Positions 55,001 through 64,000 of a stretch of 64,000 bases of DNA are shown in pieces. The translations under genes were made by a program, and so were the position numbers. The notes below the pieces were generated by a model, which saw only the letters and a list, made by a program, of their open reading frames with translations, did not search any database and had not been told where the DNA came from. The DNA is from Hirudinaria manillensis (Eukaryota; Annelida; Clitellata; Hirudinida; Hirudinidae). How positions within the stretch are numbered: position 1 is the first letter of the stretch; each line of letters begins with the position of its first letter. Location: contig CM067529.1 of NCBI GenBank assembly GCA_034509925.1, forward strand, positions 6,673,501 through 6,737,500, read 5' to 3'.

Positions 55001-56339
55001 GTCTCCATCTCCAAACAATTTTCCATCTTCAATCAGCCAAGGAAGTCTTAATAGTGCATCGAAGCCTGTCGTGGCTGTATCCACATTAAATACAGTCAAA
55101 GCAAATTCAAAATCGGATGTGGCAATGACGAAACCCATGTTGTTCGGTTCGGGATTTTCAACTTCGCCAAATTCGACATTTTCCTCCTCTGTTTCAACCT
55201 CCCAAATGTTTGCACAATCCAGGAGCACGACAGATGTCTTGGATGTGGCCATGAAGTGCTCTGTTCCTTCATCACTTCCCATATTATCACCATCAGTTCT
55301 ACCCCCAGCTTCGAACTCAATTTTAGGGTTCAATTCGAGAGCAGCTTCGACCGGACAAAGTCAAAGGTCTTCTGTCTTATCTTCCCAAATGATCGGTGCT
55401 CGTTACCAAGAGAAGTCGCCAATGAAGATGCAACTTCCCTTCAATAGTCAAGATGTCGCCATGAAAATGTTAAAGTTGAATGACATTTCAGAGAGACTTT
55501 CCCTCTCAAGACACTTTCTCGATGTTGTTTCTAATGTGGATAGCCCGGGCACTTCGACATCAAATTCTCCTCTTGTTAAAACGTCCAACTCTGGTGTAAA
55601 TAATTTGGCTTTAAATATGTCTGGAAATGCGAACTGCGCTCCCGTGGTCGAGAGATTGCTATCTCCACCGAGGTCTCCGTCTCCTGGTTTGGGTGCTCCG
55701 GTTCACATGACCGATTCGACTTCCTGTTCGCCTCAGAACAAGATTCAAGCTGATGATCCGTCGTGCGTCGGGCCTTGCCTATTCGAAAGGACGGACGAGT
55801 TTGGAACTCAAAAAGTAAAGAACGGTTCCGTTGCAGTTCAGGGCTCGGGTCGTACAAACGAAGCTTCTCCTAGTCAAACGTCTTCGGAAATACAAGCTCG
55901 TGTGAAGTCGCAACGGTGTCAAGGCAGGGACTTCGGCGATGTTGTTACTGTCGATGATGAAAAATGCGAAACTCCGGACAATGATTTGGTCATCGATGTG
56001 TCCCCTTCCTCGTCTCCTGCAGAGGTTACCAACAAGACCTCTACTGTTACAATCGAGTTATCTTCTGGAAATCAGAATTTACATCTGCTTCCCATGCCTG
56101 CGAACGCTCCGGTATCGTCGTCTGCTTACCTGCTCGATCTCACCAATTCTCCCCCTTCTTCTGTTCAGACAGAAGTTGGTAACCTATCTGCCTCTTTACC
56201 TAGCAGGCCTTCATCCTCTTGGGTTCACAAGTCGCCACCTTCGATGGCAGCAGCAGGGCAAAAATCTCAGCCCTCCTCTGTGAACAGTGTGATGTGTGAG
56301 TTGGATGATGACTTAATGAATGAGGCTCTCATCATGTAA
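46064..56339 (+). CDS. MED1: Mediator complex subunit 1
   Basis: MED1 is a Mediator subunit linking activators and nuclear receptors to RNA polymerase II. The proposed start is MQLDCLMEKLRSKNRRQKTA (46064). Further exons: VEKASYTVDRLEAVSMECG, SCPELLKALKVGNYGELKQH (about 46735), KIVMALQSLESDLNSL (about 47115), SPLGILVPRIGG (about 47740), LPMKLIYFVGPYDLL (about 47907), LLPVQFVVSLKEPLV (about 49640), LRQQILFNTLISSCIK (about 50330), REIQFEVAPLS (about 50660), DSISVTCKMTGEH (about 51860) and CLSLPVVIRSIFKR (from 52287). These track the MED1 N-terminal domain in order, with fitting phases where checked. The last exon (52287-56339, ~1350 codons) is Ser-rich and disordered. It has one LxxLL motif, LASLL (52851-52865), in the nuclear-receptor box position, a TAVIDKLK-like LNSVIDTLKKK, and the acidic end ELDDDLMNEALIM, like the vertebrate terminus. 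Confidence 0.92.
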
Positions 56340-56561
56340 TTGACCATGACTATGGGATTACTTAAGTTTTATGTGTTCACATGATCATTCCTTTAATTTG
56401 ACATTGGATTTTAAAGACACCAAGTAAATTTGGTAACTTGTTGGATTGGCTTTTGTTGAATATTTATTACAGAAAGCAATTGAGCATAATTTGTGCATGT
56501 AAACTTATCTTTTATAAATTCAAATCATGTGTTTGGTCCTACTTTGTTTTCAGAATATCTC

Positions 56562-56567
56562 AATAAA
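56562..56567 (+). promoter_or_regulatory. poly(A) signal AATAAA of MED1
   Basis: Canonical hexamer in the expected place, followed by a T/G-rich stretch (tttatttgcc, ttcttgtttg). Confidence 0.5.
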
Positions 56568-57580
56568 TTTATTTGCCATTGATTCTTGTTTGAATTGATT
56601 GCAAGCAACATTTCCAAATCCCTGTTAGAAAATTAGCAACTAATTCACCTCAACTTGCTTTGAATTAAAAAGCATCTATAATATAGGTTCTAAATAATTC
56701 ATGCAAGTAGCTCATGAGCTATATATTATATCTACTGCTATGTGCTCTGCTGCCTATTCAAATTAGTCATTAGATTGCTAATGGGGTTGATTTGACTCAT
56801 TAGAATCCTTGGTGTTAAACTAAGTATAAACTTTTTTATTTTTTGTTTTAGATTTCGTGGCTATTAAAGATGCTTAAATCCTAAAAAGGATTTCTGAACA
56901 GCTTATTTTTATACTGAAAGATAATAAATTGTGAGTTTTAAAAAATTTGATAATTTTAACAATATTTGTCGGTTAAGAAGCCTAAAAATAAGCTGTTTTC
57001 CATGTCATGGAACATGGACAATTGAAGATCAGTACTCAATAATGCAAGATGAGAAAGCAGATTTTCAAAAAATTATAAGGCCATTCAGATTTGATAATAA
57101 TTTTAAGCCTATTAAAAATATATAAAAATGGAAGGTTGAAAAGTTCATACAGTCTTTGAAAATATTGGGTTTTGTTATTACTAGATGAAGTTTTTGAATG
57201 TGAAATATATTAAATTAAGATTCCAATATTAATATAATCAATGTTAAAGCAAAGCTTAAGGAATGACCCATGTCTACAGCGACCATATTAGTAGAATATG
57301 TTAAGTAAATTTATGGAAAATCTGATTTTTTTTAATCGTTTCCGATTACATGGATTATTGTCATCTTTTTGATTCGTTTGAGTGGTAAGCCATTCATCTC
57401 GGTGCATATTGGAACGTAAAATTATAAAAAGTCCTCAATTATTTGGCAATTAATTTGAACTCCAAGCATTTTGAACTTAGAAGTTCCAGATATTACGTAG
57501 CATAATAACCAAAAGTAGGTGGAGTCATGTTTTTGAAGCCATAGCTATGTTGAAGCTACATTAAACCAGAAAACAAATTG

Positions 57581-57868
57581 TCATTCATTTTCAAACTTGT
57601 GTAACTTAATTAAATAATTCTTTGGTGGGAAAGTGGTTAACATCTTCACGACTCTTAAATTTAAATTTTGTCGTTCCCCCACACTCGGGCGATCACCCAC
57701 ACTAGTGTACTTCATCACATCCTTGGTGCCTTTGTTTTCGATCGGCATGGCATCGCTTCCGGTGCTGGCGTCAGGGTTAAACTGCTCAGCCTTCACTTGG
57801 TAAGTATCTTCGTTTCCCAACATCATGATTTCTTGTTCGGATCTGAGTTTAATTGCCCTATAAAACAC
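57581..57868 (-). CDS. possible unassigned terminal exon
   Basis: The minus-strand frame reads IKLRSEQEIMMLGNEDTYQV and SDAMPIENKGTKDVMKYTS, and stops at 57581-57583. It is preceded by an acceptor-like ttttatag and has higher GC content than its surroundings, as exons here do. The phase does not join simply to the neighbouring unknown gene, whose own stop codon falls at 58004-58006. It may be an alternative last exon or belong to another transcript. No domain recognised. Confidence 0.35.
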   Translation of the reverse strand: MFYRAIKLRSEQEIMMLGNEDTYQVKAEQFNPDASTGSDAMPIENKGTKDVMKYTSVGDRPSVGERQNLNLRVVKMLTTFPPKNYLIKLHKFENE

Positions 57869-58003
57869 AGCTTGATTAAAGCATAGTTATTAAAATAATT
57901 CATTCCTGCAATTTTTTTTAAACCTGACGTAGCTATGCTAAAACAAGCAAACGTCAACTGACTTCATAAACGGTTTTAAAAAATCCAATGCACTCTTTTG
58001 AAA

Positions 58004-61000
58004 TCATTCAGGAACGGTTCCGCCTTGAGAGAAATCAAAGAGAGCTTGTATGGAGAACCACTTGGCATTCTAAAATAAATAATTTTTATGTTAATGATGG
58101 AGCTGTGCAATATTATAAATGGACACACCTTTACTTCTTCCAGAGATTTTGGTTTTATTACCAAGTTGTGGTTGCAGAATTTCTGAGCAACAAAATGAAG
58201 TTGCAAGTAGATCAGCTTATTTTGCATATTCCGAACTCTTTCCTTAATAAAGTCAGATTCAATTAACTCAACAGGCAGGCAAACTTCCATGTTGTATCTT
58301 GAATTATTTGCTATATAATTAAGGACTACTTTGGAATTGGATATACTAAGCTACTTTATTACCAAGAATGAGCCATTGCCCTAGCCTCAAAAAGATTCTG
58401 AATATTAACTTAATAAATAATAAATATAATTACTTTTACCCACAACACCTCCCCCTCATATAGAATTGTAGCTCTTCTTACTTGCGTCAATCACGAGACA
58501 CTTGGGTGGATTGCGATGTCGTGTAGGTTGTCTTACTGCTGGGTTGGAGGTTGAGTCTTCTTGAGAGTGTTCATCTGGATTTATAACTGCTTCTGACGTA
58601 TCTTCCATGACATCATCTAATGTCATGGCTGGTTCCAGGATCTGTTCTGTTGAAATTTTCTCATCTACTTCGGTGTTTTCTGGATCTATGATAGAAACCG
58701 TTTCCTCCTCCATTTCTGACCTATCTGGTTCGACTAGTGTCACTTTAATAGGAGACATCCTTCCCGTATCCGTCATTTTATCTGGTTCGACTAGTGTCAC
58801 TTTAACAGGAGACATCCTTCCCGTATCCGTCATTTTATCAGGTAGATCGAATGTTCTGAATATTTTGCGTGATTTGGATCTTTGAAGTCCCTGGCGTAGA
58901 CGGTTTGCTGTTCCTTGAACACCCTGGGTCGGGCTCCATTTCTGCGATCAAACTGTTTCTTCATGCAGGATTTCCTTGATTCCCTCCTTCCTTTCTCCTT
59001 ATGAAGTTGAAGATCCGCCAGGGGTGTTCTTATTTGTCTTCCTATAAAATTTTCGGCAGGAGACCTTTGCTCTGGACCCATGGGGCATGGGGTAGATCTG
59101 AATGTTAATAGAAATTTCTGTACCAACTCCTCTGTCACTCCTTCCCCTTTTAGTTTCTGAATGGTCCTTTTAAAAGTGTCTACAAACCTTTCTGCTTGAC
59201 CATTGCTTTGTGGGTGGCCAGGAGGAATCCTTATGTGTTTTACTGAATTTGATTGACAAAATCTTTCGAATTCTGCTGAAGTGAACTGGGTTCCATTGTC
59301 CGAGACTAATGTTATCGGAAACCCATATCTGGCGAATATCTTTCTTAATTCGCTGACAGTTGCTGCTGCTGTAACTGTTCGCATTTGTACTATCTCTGGC
59401 CATTTTGAATACGCGTCTACTACAATCAGAAACATTGAACCTTCCATTGGACCTGCGAAGTCTATGTGAATTCTTTCCCATGCATGGTTTGGTTCTGGCC
59501 AAGGTGCTAATTCATTCTTTATTGGCATTTTAGCAGCTCTTTGACAGGCACTGCAATTCCTCACAGTGTACTCAATGGACCCATCTATTCCTTGCCAGTA
59601 CACGCAACCCCGGGCCAACATCTTCATTCTCGTGATTCCTGGGTGACCTTTGTGTAGCATTTTTAGAACTCTTTGTCGAAGAGTTGTTGGTATTACTGCT
59701 CATGCACCCATGAACAAAACTCCCTCGTGCACGGATAAGTCTCGTAGAATGCTGTGGAAGGCGTTTAGTTTTGAGCCGATTCTGGTCTTGCCCCATTTCC
59801 CAGTTTTAACAGCTTCTATTACTTCTTTTAGTTCTGGATCCTCCCGGGTCGCAACCTGAATATCAGCTTGGGTTACTGGCAATTGCCTAATGGTTATCTC
59901 TTGTAATTTTGTTGAATCTTCACCCGCACTTGCAATTATCAAGTCCTCGCTATCAGTAGTCTTTTTGGCAGCTATCAGTCTTGACAGGGCGTCGGCTTGC
60001 CCGAAGTTTGACGTTCTTCTGTATTCTATGCCAAAGTCATTCGCCAAGAGGATCAGTTCCCATCTTTGCAGCATGTGCTGAGATACCTTTCTTTGATCCA
60101 AACACGGATAGAAGTGGTTTGTGGTCAGTGAGGAGTGTGAATTTCCTACCATACACGTATCTGTGAAATTTTCTGACTGCAAAAACTAAGGCAAGTGCTT
60201 CTTTTTCAATTTGTCCATAGTTGCTTTTGGCTTTAGTTAATGCTCTACCCGCATGAGCAATTGCTTTTTCTTTTCCGTCAGCGAATCTGTGTGAGATTAC
60301 AGCATCAATCCCATAGTCGCATGCATCTGCGGCTATTACTATATCTTTGTCTGGGTCGAAGTGTGTAAGGAGCAGGTCGGACTGAAGTACTTTCTTAAGT
60401 TCATTGAATGACTTCTGATGAATTTCCAACCACTTAAATTTTTCTTCTTTCTCCAAATTGTCCAACGGCCCTCTCATTTGTCTCATCTTGGGTACAAATG
60501 AGGAATAATAACTGATCATTCCCAAGAATGATTTCAACTGTTTCCAGTCTCCCGGAGCTGGCATTCCTGCAATCGATTCAATTTTTGACGGGTCTGGTCT
60601 TCGACCATTTTTATTTATGACATGCCCCAGAAACGTAATTTCTTTCCTGGCAAAGGAACATTTTTCGAGTCTTACCCTAAACCCGAAATCTGCTATTCGC
60701 TTAAAAAGCTCTCGAACATTATGATTATGTTCCTGTAGTGTTGAGCCAGTCACTATCAAATCGTCTAGATAAGCTGCGCATCCATCAATACCTGCAGTCA
60801 ATTTATCCATAGTTTCTTGGAAAATACCAGGCGCACTTTTGACTCCGAAGGTATTGTATTGGTAGAGTCCTTTATGCGTATTGATGGTTACTAGTTTCTT
60901 TGACTCTTCTTCCATTTCTATTTGTAGATATGCGTCCGCGAAGTCGATTTGGGTGAACCAAGCTCCTTGGTTCAGTTTGGAAAATATCTCTTCTGGTGTC

Positions 61001-62400
61001 TGGAGTGGGTGTCGATGCATTTCAAGGGCTTCGTTTAGTCCAGTTTTGAAATCGGCACATATCCTGACAGCTTCATTCTTTTTCGGAACAATTACTATTG
61101 GTGCCGCCCAATGACTATATTCAACTTTCTTCAAGACACCCTCTTTTACAAGTCTTTCAAGTTCTTTGTTCACTGCTGCCTCCCATGCATACGGTATCTT
61201 TCGTTGTCTGCAAAATGTTGGCTGAGCTCCTGTTTTAACTACTAGTGCTGCTCTCTTCTTTTTGCAGTGTCCTAATTCTTCTTTAAAGACTGTTGGAAAC
61301 TGTTCCTGTAGCTCACATTTCAGGCTTGTTTCCATCTCAGGTTGTTCTTGAACTTTGCAGCAAATTGCTTCAAATGCTTTGGTCATTGGGGGAAGCTGCT
61401 CCATCCACTCTATGCCTAGTAGTTGACTTGTACCTTTGGCTACAAAGCAACGTCCTTGTCCCTGGTATCCTGCGCATGAAAAATTGACCTCGAACTCTCC
61501 AACGACTTCAATTTCCGTACCATTGGCAGCCCCGATTACTGTAATTGGCTTGGTCAACTCTGGTGATCCAATTTTCTCCCAGGTTTTGGTGTCAATAAAT
61601 ATTACGTCTGCCCCTGAATCCAGTTGCATTCGTACTGCTATTTTTCCAAACTTGACTATAGTATACTGCCTGTTGGCAGCTACAGTTGTGTTTCCCTTCA
61701 ATTGCTGAATCACCCGATTGTTGCCGTAGGCTGGGCTTTGATTTCTTTTAAATCTCGGGCTTTCATTTCTTTTGGAGTTTCGATTCGGTGTTGGGCTACT
61801 ATTTCTTGATCTGCAGGTTGCGGCATGATGTCCCATCTTTCCGCAGTTAAAACAAGGTCCCTTCCTTTTTGGGGCTTCTCGGTCTCCCTTGCTACTTTTA
61901 CCCACAACAATTTTTCTTTAGTAAATTATTATGATAAAAAAAATGTTTAAGTTCAAACCTCTTCCAAAGCTCTCTTCAGTCCATTTGACTGTAATGTTTT
62001 TCCAAATTTTAATTTGCTTTTGGGCACTGACCAGACATATATTGTTTTGGAATGGTGGTGCCACCAAAATTATCTTCAAAATAATGCATTGCTTAGAATA
62101 AAGTAGCCAGTAAAGTAAATACATTGTGCACACAAAAGCTACAAATTTTCGAGTACAGTCAAATATTATTCCTCCTGCTCTTGGTTGGAGGTTATAATCT
62201 AATTGAAATTGCTTAAATTCCTCAAAGAAAAACTTCAAGAACTTCTTAATCAGGGGGACACCTTGAATCATTCCAAACAGATTGTTGGTAAATTCTCTTT
62301 CACTCATCTTTTCTGTCTTTATATCATCCTTATACATCCAATGTAATGCCTGAGCCACTTCAAATGGCACATATTTATGTGAATATGGTTGTCTGAAGAA
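58004..62400 (-). CDS. unrecognised gene with a retrotransposon in an intron
   Basis: Coding-like segments flank the Gypsy insertion on the same strand. On the upstream side (about 62400-61960) the frames read EIDSFFRQPYSHKYVPFEVA, ALHWMYKDDIKTEKMS, EREFTNNLFGMIQ and KKFLKFFFEEFKQFQLDYN, then WKNITVKWTEESFGR before a donor. On the downstream side (about 58284-58133) it reads VCLPVELIESDF, KERVRNMQNKLIYLQLHFVA and VIKPKSLEE. A short last exon follows, NAKWFSIQALFDFSQGGTVP, with TGA at 58004-58006. Splice joins across the element (phase 1, SFGR|VCLP) are plausible but the acceptor is weak and lacks a pyrimidine tract. I do not recognise the family. The 5' end is not defined. It could also be two fragments of a gene broken by the insertion. 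Confidence 0.45.
58290..58447 (-). repeat. putative short 3' LTR
   Basis: It follows the polypurine tract and begins TGTTGTGGG. The proposed end ...ATACAACA gives TGTTGT/ACAACA inverted termini and a 158-bp length. It contains a TAATAAAG poly(A)-like signal. The outer boundary is uncertain because no second LTR is available to compare, and only the 17-nt start is repeated at the 5' side. Confidence 0.45.
58448..58457 (-). other. polypurine tract (plus-strand primer site)
   Basis: Minus strand GAGGGGGAGG sits immediately before the TG of the putative 3' LTR and overlaps the end of the pol frame, the normal arrangement in Gypsy elements. Confidence 0.7.
58456..61905 (-). pseudogene. gag-pol polyprotein remnant of the Gypsy element
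   Basis: Segments in order: CCHC knuckle CFNCGKMGHHAATC (near 61850); aspartic protease LDSGADVIF (near 61610); reverse transcriptase with FADAYLQIEM and YLDDLIV (near 60760); RNase H with AADACDYGID and LTDHKPLL; integrase HHCC zinc finger HKGHPGITRM .. CSACQ (near 59540-59660), and DDE core parts IDFAGPM, VSDNGTQF and SNGQAERFV. Breaks: a frameshift near 60060-60090 between RNase H and the linker, an in-frame TGA at about 59698-59700 (FMGA*AVIP) and another frame change near 58830. The C-terminal tail has a 57-bp tandem duplication. The retroelement proteins are therefore non-functional as read. A host role is not indicated. Confidence 0.85.
58725..58845 (-). repeat. 57-bp tandem duplication in the pol tail
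   Basis: atccttcccg occurs at 58757 and 58814, and the surrounding 57 bp are almost identical. Both copies encode MTDTGRMSP(V/I)KVTLVEP in frame. Confidence 0.85.
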
Positions 62401-62877
62401 GCTATCTATCTCTTGTCTTTAAAACAAAAACTTTAAATTTTGAAGATCTCCCTCAAGATAATAGAAACAACAAATTCATAATTTTATGTGGCTTTCTTCG
62501 TTTTCGAGATCAAATTATATATATTTTTTTATGTGTCTTGTCAGTAGGATTGCACTCGTCCAGTTTGAGATCTAGAAAGAATGTAGGTCAGCTTTAAAGG
62601 TATGGCCACTTCTAAATGAAGCAGAGCCACTTTAAACTGCATTACGTTATTCACTCTTATATTCTGTGGATTCTATATATTGTTCTGCAATAACTGCCTT
62701 ATCAAGTAACAAACTGAATCGTTTTTATTTACAAAAAAGTGGTGTATTAAGGTTACAGTTTAGATATTAACTTCGTCGCTGTCATTTGCGTCTTGGGGTC
62801 CTGATTGTATGATATTGGTGATGATATTGGCGATGATTATTGGCCGTTCTTCTGGTTATTATTATTGGTGTTCTATT
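62401..62877. other. LINE 3' UTR and boundary region
   Basis: The right part (about 62750-62877, with repeated gatgatattgg-like steps) is probably the 3' UTR of the adjacent LINE. The left part could hold the upstream exon or promoter of the unrecognised gene. No exact LINE end or poly(A) tail could be fixed. Confidence 0.35.
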
Positions 62878-64000
62878 CTAATTTATCTTGGGTTCAGTCC
62901 TTGAGGACTTTGATTGGTGGTGTATGTGGCCATTATATATGAGGTGTGAGTGCATGATGTTGCTACTCACAACCTTTTTCGACAGCTCCGTGGCCTGCCT
63001 GCCACGGATTCCCAGGGCTTTAAAAGACGTGAGGTTTTCGTCGTCGAAGGAGCCGAGTGCTCCAAATACGACTGCACCTACGTGGACGTGAAAGCCAATG
63101 GGCCTCAGTTCCTGGGCCACTCCCTGGTACTTTGCAAACTTCTCCATTCTTCCCCTCACCAGCTCATCCGCGTCGTTGTCGAATGGGCATTTTACATCTA
63201 TAATTACTGCCGTTTTGCTGGAAGGGTTGAACGAGACTATGTCGGGATGGAGGGGGGACAGGGTCAGGGGGACCTGTTGGTTCAGACGTAGGTTGGTGGT
63301 CGGTATTAATTTCACAATCTTGTCTACGATAGCGTTATGACGGATTGTTGCCTGTGCTAGGTTCAGTTTGCACCCGCACAGAATGTGGGACAACGTTTCG
63401 TTGTCCGCCCCGCATCTGCGACAACTGTGGTCGCCTTTAACCCAGGGTTGGCCTTTATTAGCTAGTATGTTTATCCTTGCCTTGTGGATAAATCTCCAGT
63501 CGGCAAAGGAGCAGTGCGTACCTTTAAGAATGAAGTGGTTGCTGAGGGCCGATTGAGAAGCACACCTGGATACTGCTCATGGCTTCTTTTTTCGTGGAGC
63601 TTGCTCAGGAAGTCCTTTCTGACCTCTTTCTTCAGTCGGGCCTCAGCTTGGAAGAATGGGATGGGGTGGCCTCCCATTTGTAAGAAGGGGGTATCGACGC
63701 CCAGGCGAACTTTACCCTTTTCCTGAGTTCAACGGTGGATATTCGAACTCTGGCAAAGAAGGTGGAATGGCCGTTGGAAGGGAGGCCGAGGTTGCCTTCC
63801 ATTGATCCGTTAAGAAAATAGGCGAGCTCTGTGTTGTTGGTGGGTCGCTTGGCACGTGAGGACAAGACGGTGGTGAGTGAGTTGCGGGCCAATTCCCTAA
63901 TAGCTGGGTCTTTGTTATTAAGGAATTTGTGGGCCTGCACCACCGTGGCTATGTCTGCCATTTGTCTCGTTGGGAGAAGGCTGAGGCCACCCTCACTGAG
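62878..64000 (-). pseudogene. 3' part of an R2/NeSL-type (restriction-like endonuclease) LINE ORF
   Basis: The C-terminal end of a non-LTR retrotransposon protein, continuing beyond the right edge. Visible in order on the minus strand: GGLSLLPTRQMADIATVVQA (near the window end), NLGLPSNGHSTFFARV, a CCHC zinc finger CRRCGADNETLSHILCGC (about 63380-63412), and a restriction-like endonuclease motif PDIVSFNPSSKTAVIIDVKC (about 63220-63280). A Lys/Tyr follow-up, KYQGVAQEL, comes next. Zinc finger followed by PD..D/K-type endonuclease at the C-terminus is the R2/R4/NeSL/Hero class layout. Frames change near 63650 and near 63560-63600 (a stop lies upstream of RCASQSALSNHF), so this copy is decayed. 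The stop codon is at 62878-62880. Confidence 0.8.

Larger units (their letters stand above)
56340..58003. other. MED1 3' UTR and convergent intergenic region
   Basis: AATAAA at 56562-56567 lies about 225 bp after the MED1 stop codon and is a good poly(A) signal. The rest is AT-rich except for a coding-like minus-strand patch (57581-57868) listed separately. Confidence 0.5.
58290..61911 (-). mobile_element. degenerate Ty3/Gypsy LTR retrotransposon, 5'-deleted
   Basis: Minus-strand order: zinc knuckle, protease, reverse transcriptase, RNase H, integrase, polypurine tract, putative 3' LTR. Integrase after RNase H places it in Ty3/Gypsy. No full 5' LTR or gag N-terminus is present. Instead the first 16-17 nt of the putative LTR (tgttgtgggtaaaagta) sit directly against the gag zinc-knuckle region at 61895-61911. 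At least two reading-frame breaks and a stop codon disrupt the polyprotein, so it is not autonomous. No 4-6 bp target duplication was identified. It lies in what looks like an intron of an unrecognised gene on the same strand. Confidence 0.82.

Noticed and set aside
52382..55857. Long minus-strand and alternative-frame open frames inside the MED1 last exon
   Set aside because: They are shadows of the Ser-rich MED1 coding frame.
58431..61911. 17-bp direct repeats as LINE-type target-site duplication of a processed Gypsy transcript
   Set aside because: The polypurine tract directly before one copy makes an LTR start the simpler reading, and there is no poly(A) tail; kept only as an alternative.

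Overview
This is an AT-rich animal genomic window. Genes are split by many short GT..AG introns, about 58 bp to a few kb long, with conserved metazoan proteins on both strands. A heparan-sulfate C5-epimerase, INCENP, a Mediator MED1 subunit and a quiver-type Ly6 protein point to an invertebrate metazoan, possibly an arthropod or related ecdysozoan. That placement is inferred, and I cannot name a species. All calls come from reading translations and splice sites by eye; no database was searched.

Layout, left to right: (1) the end of a Ly6/quiver-like GPI-type protein (+, 88-603); (2) an RNF126/RNF115-like RING E3 ligase (-, 2984-5066) divergent from a PCMTD-type isoaspartyl-methyltransferase-like protein (+, 5823-8469); (3) a 4.8 kb foldback element (9120-13953) with ~1.0 kb near-identical inverted arms, ~177-bp satellite-like monomers in a 353-bp dimer period, and an internal ~834-bp duplication, with no recognisable protein; (4) INCENP (+, 14946-18198) convergent with an EB1/MAPRE microtubule plus-end protein (-, 20764-23900); (5) a 4.6 kb gene-poor stretch with a LINE relic; (6) D-glucuronyl C5-epimerase (+, 28505-32416), with an unusual glycosylation-site-rich insert, convergent with a RING-H2 protein of unknown family (-, 32951-38075); (7) a decayed homeobox (38390-38610) and ORMDL (-, 39312-40543); (8) a DUF4806-type gene (-, 42141-43681), probably frameshifted, lying between short candidate terminal inverted repeats (41696-44332); (9) MED1 (+, 46064-56339) with a 4 kb last exon; (10) an unrecognised gene (-, ~58004-62400) that seems to carry a decayed, 5'-deleted Ty3/Gypsy retrotransposon in an intron; (11) the 3' half of a restriction-like-endonuclease (R2/NeSL-type) LINE running off the right end.

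The cellular genes are unrelated housekeeping genes and form no operon. INCENP and EB1 both act in mitosis/microtubules, but their adjacency looks incidental. The most unusual items are the foldback satellite-like element, the C5-epimerase insert with a furin-like site, the INCENP lacking a visible single-alpha-helix region, the homeobox relic, and the possible DUF4806-carrying mobile element. I found no bacterial-type system, CRISPR array or clear novel multi-gene system.
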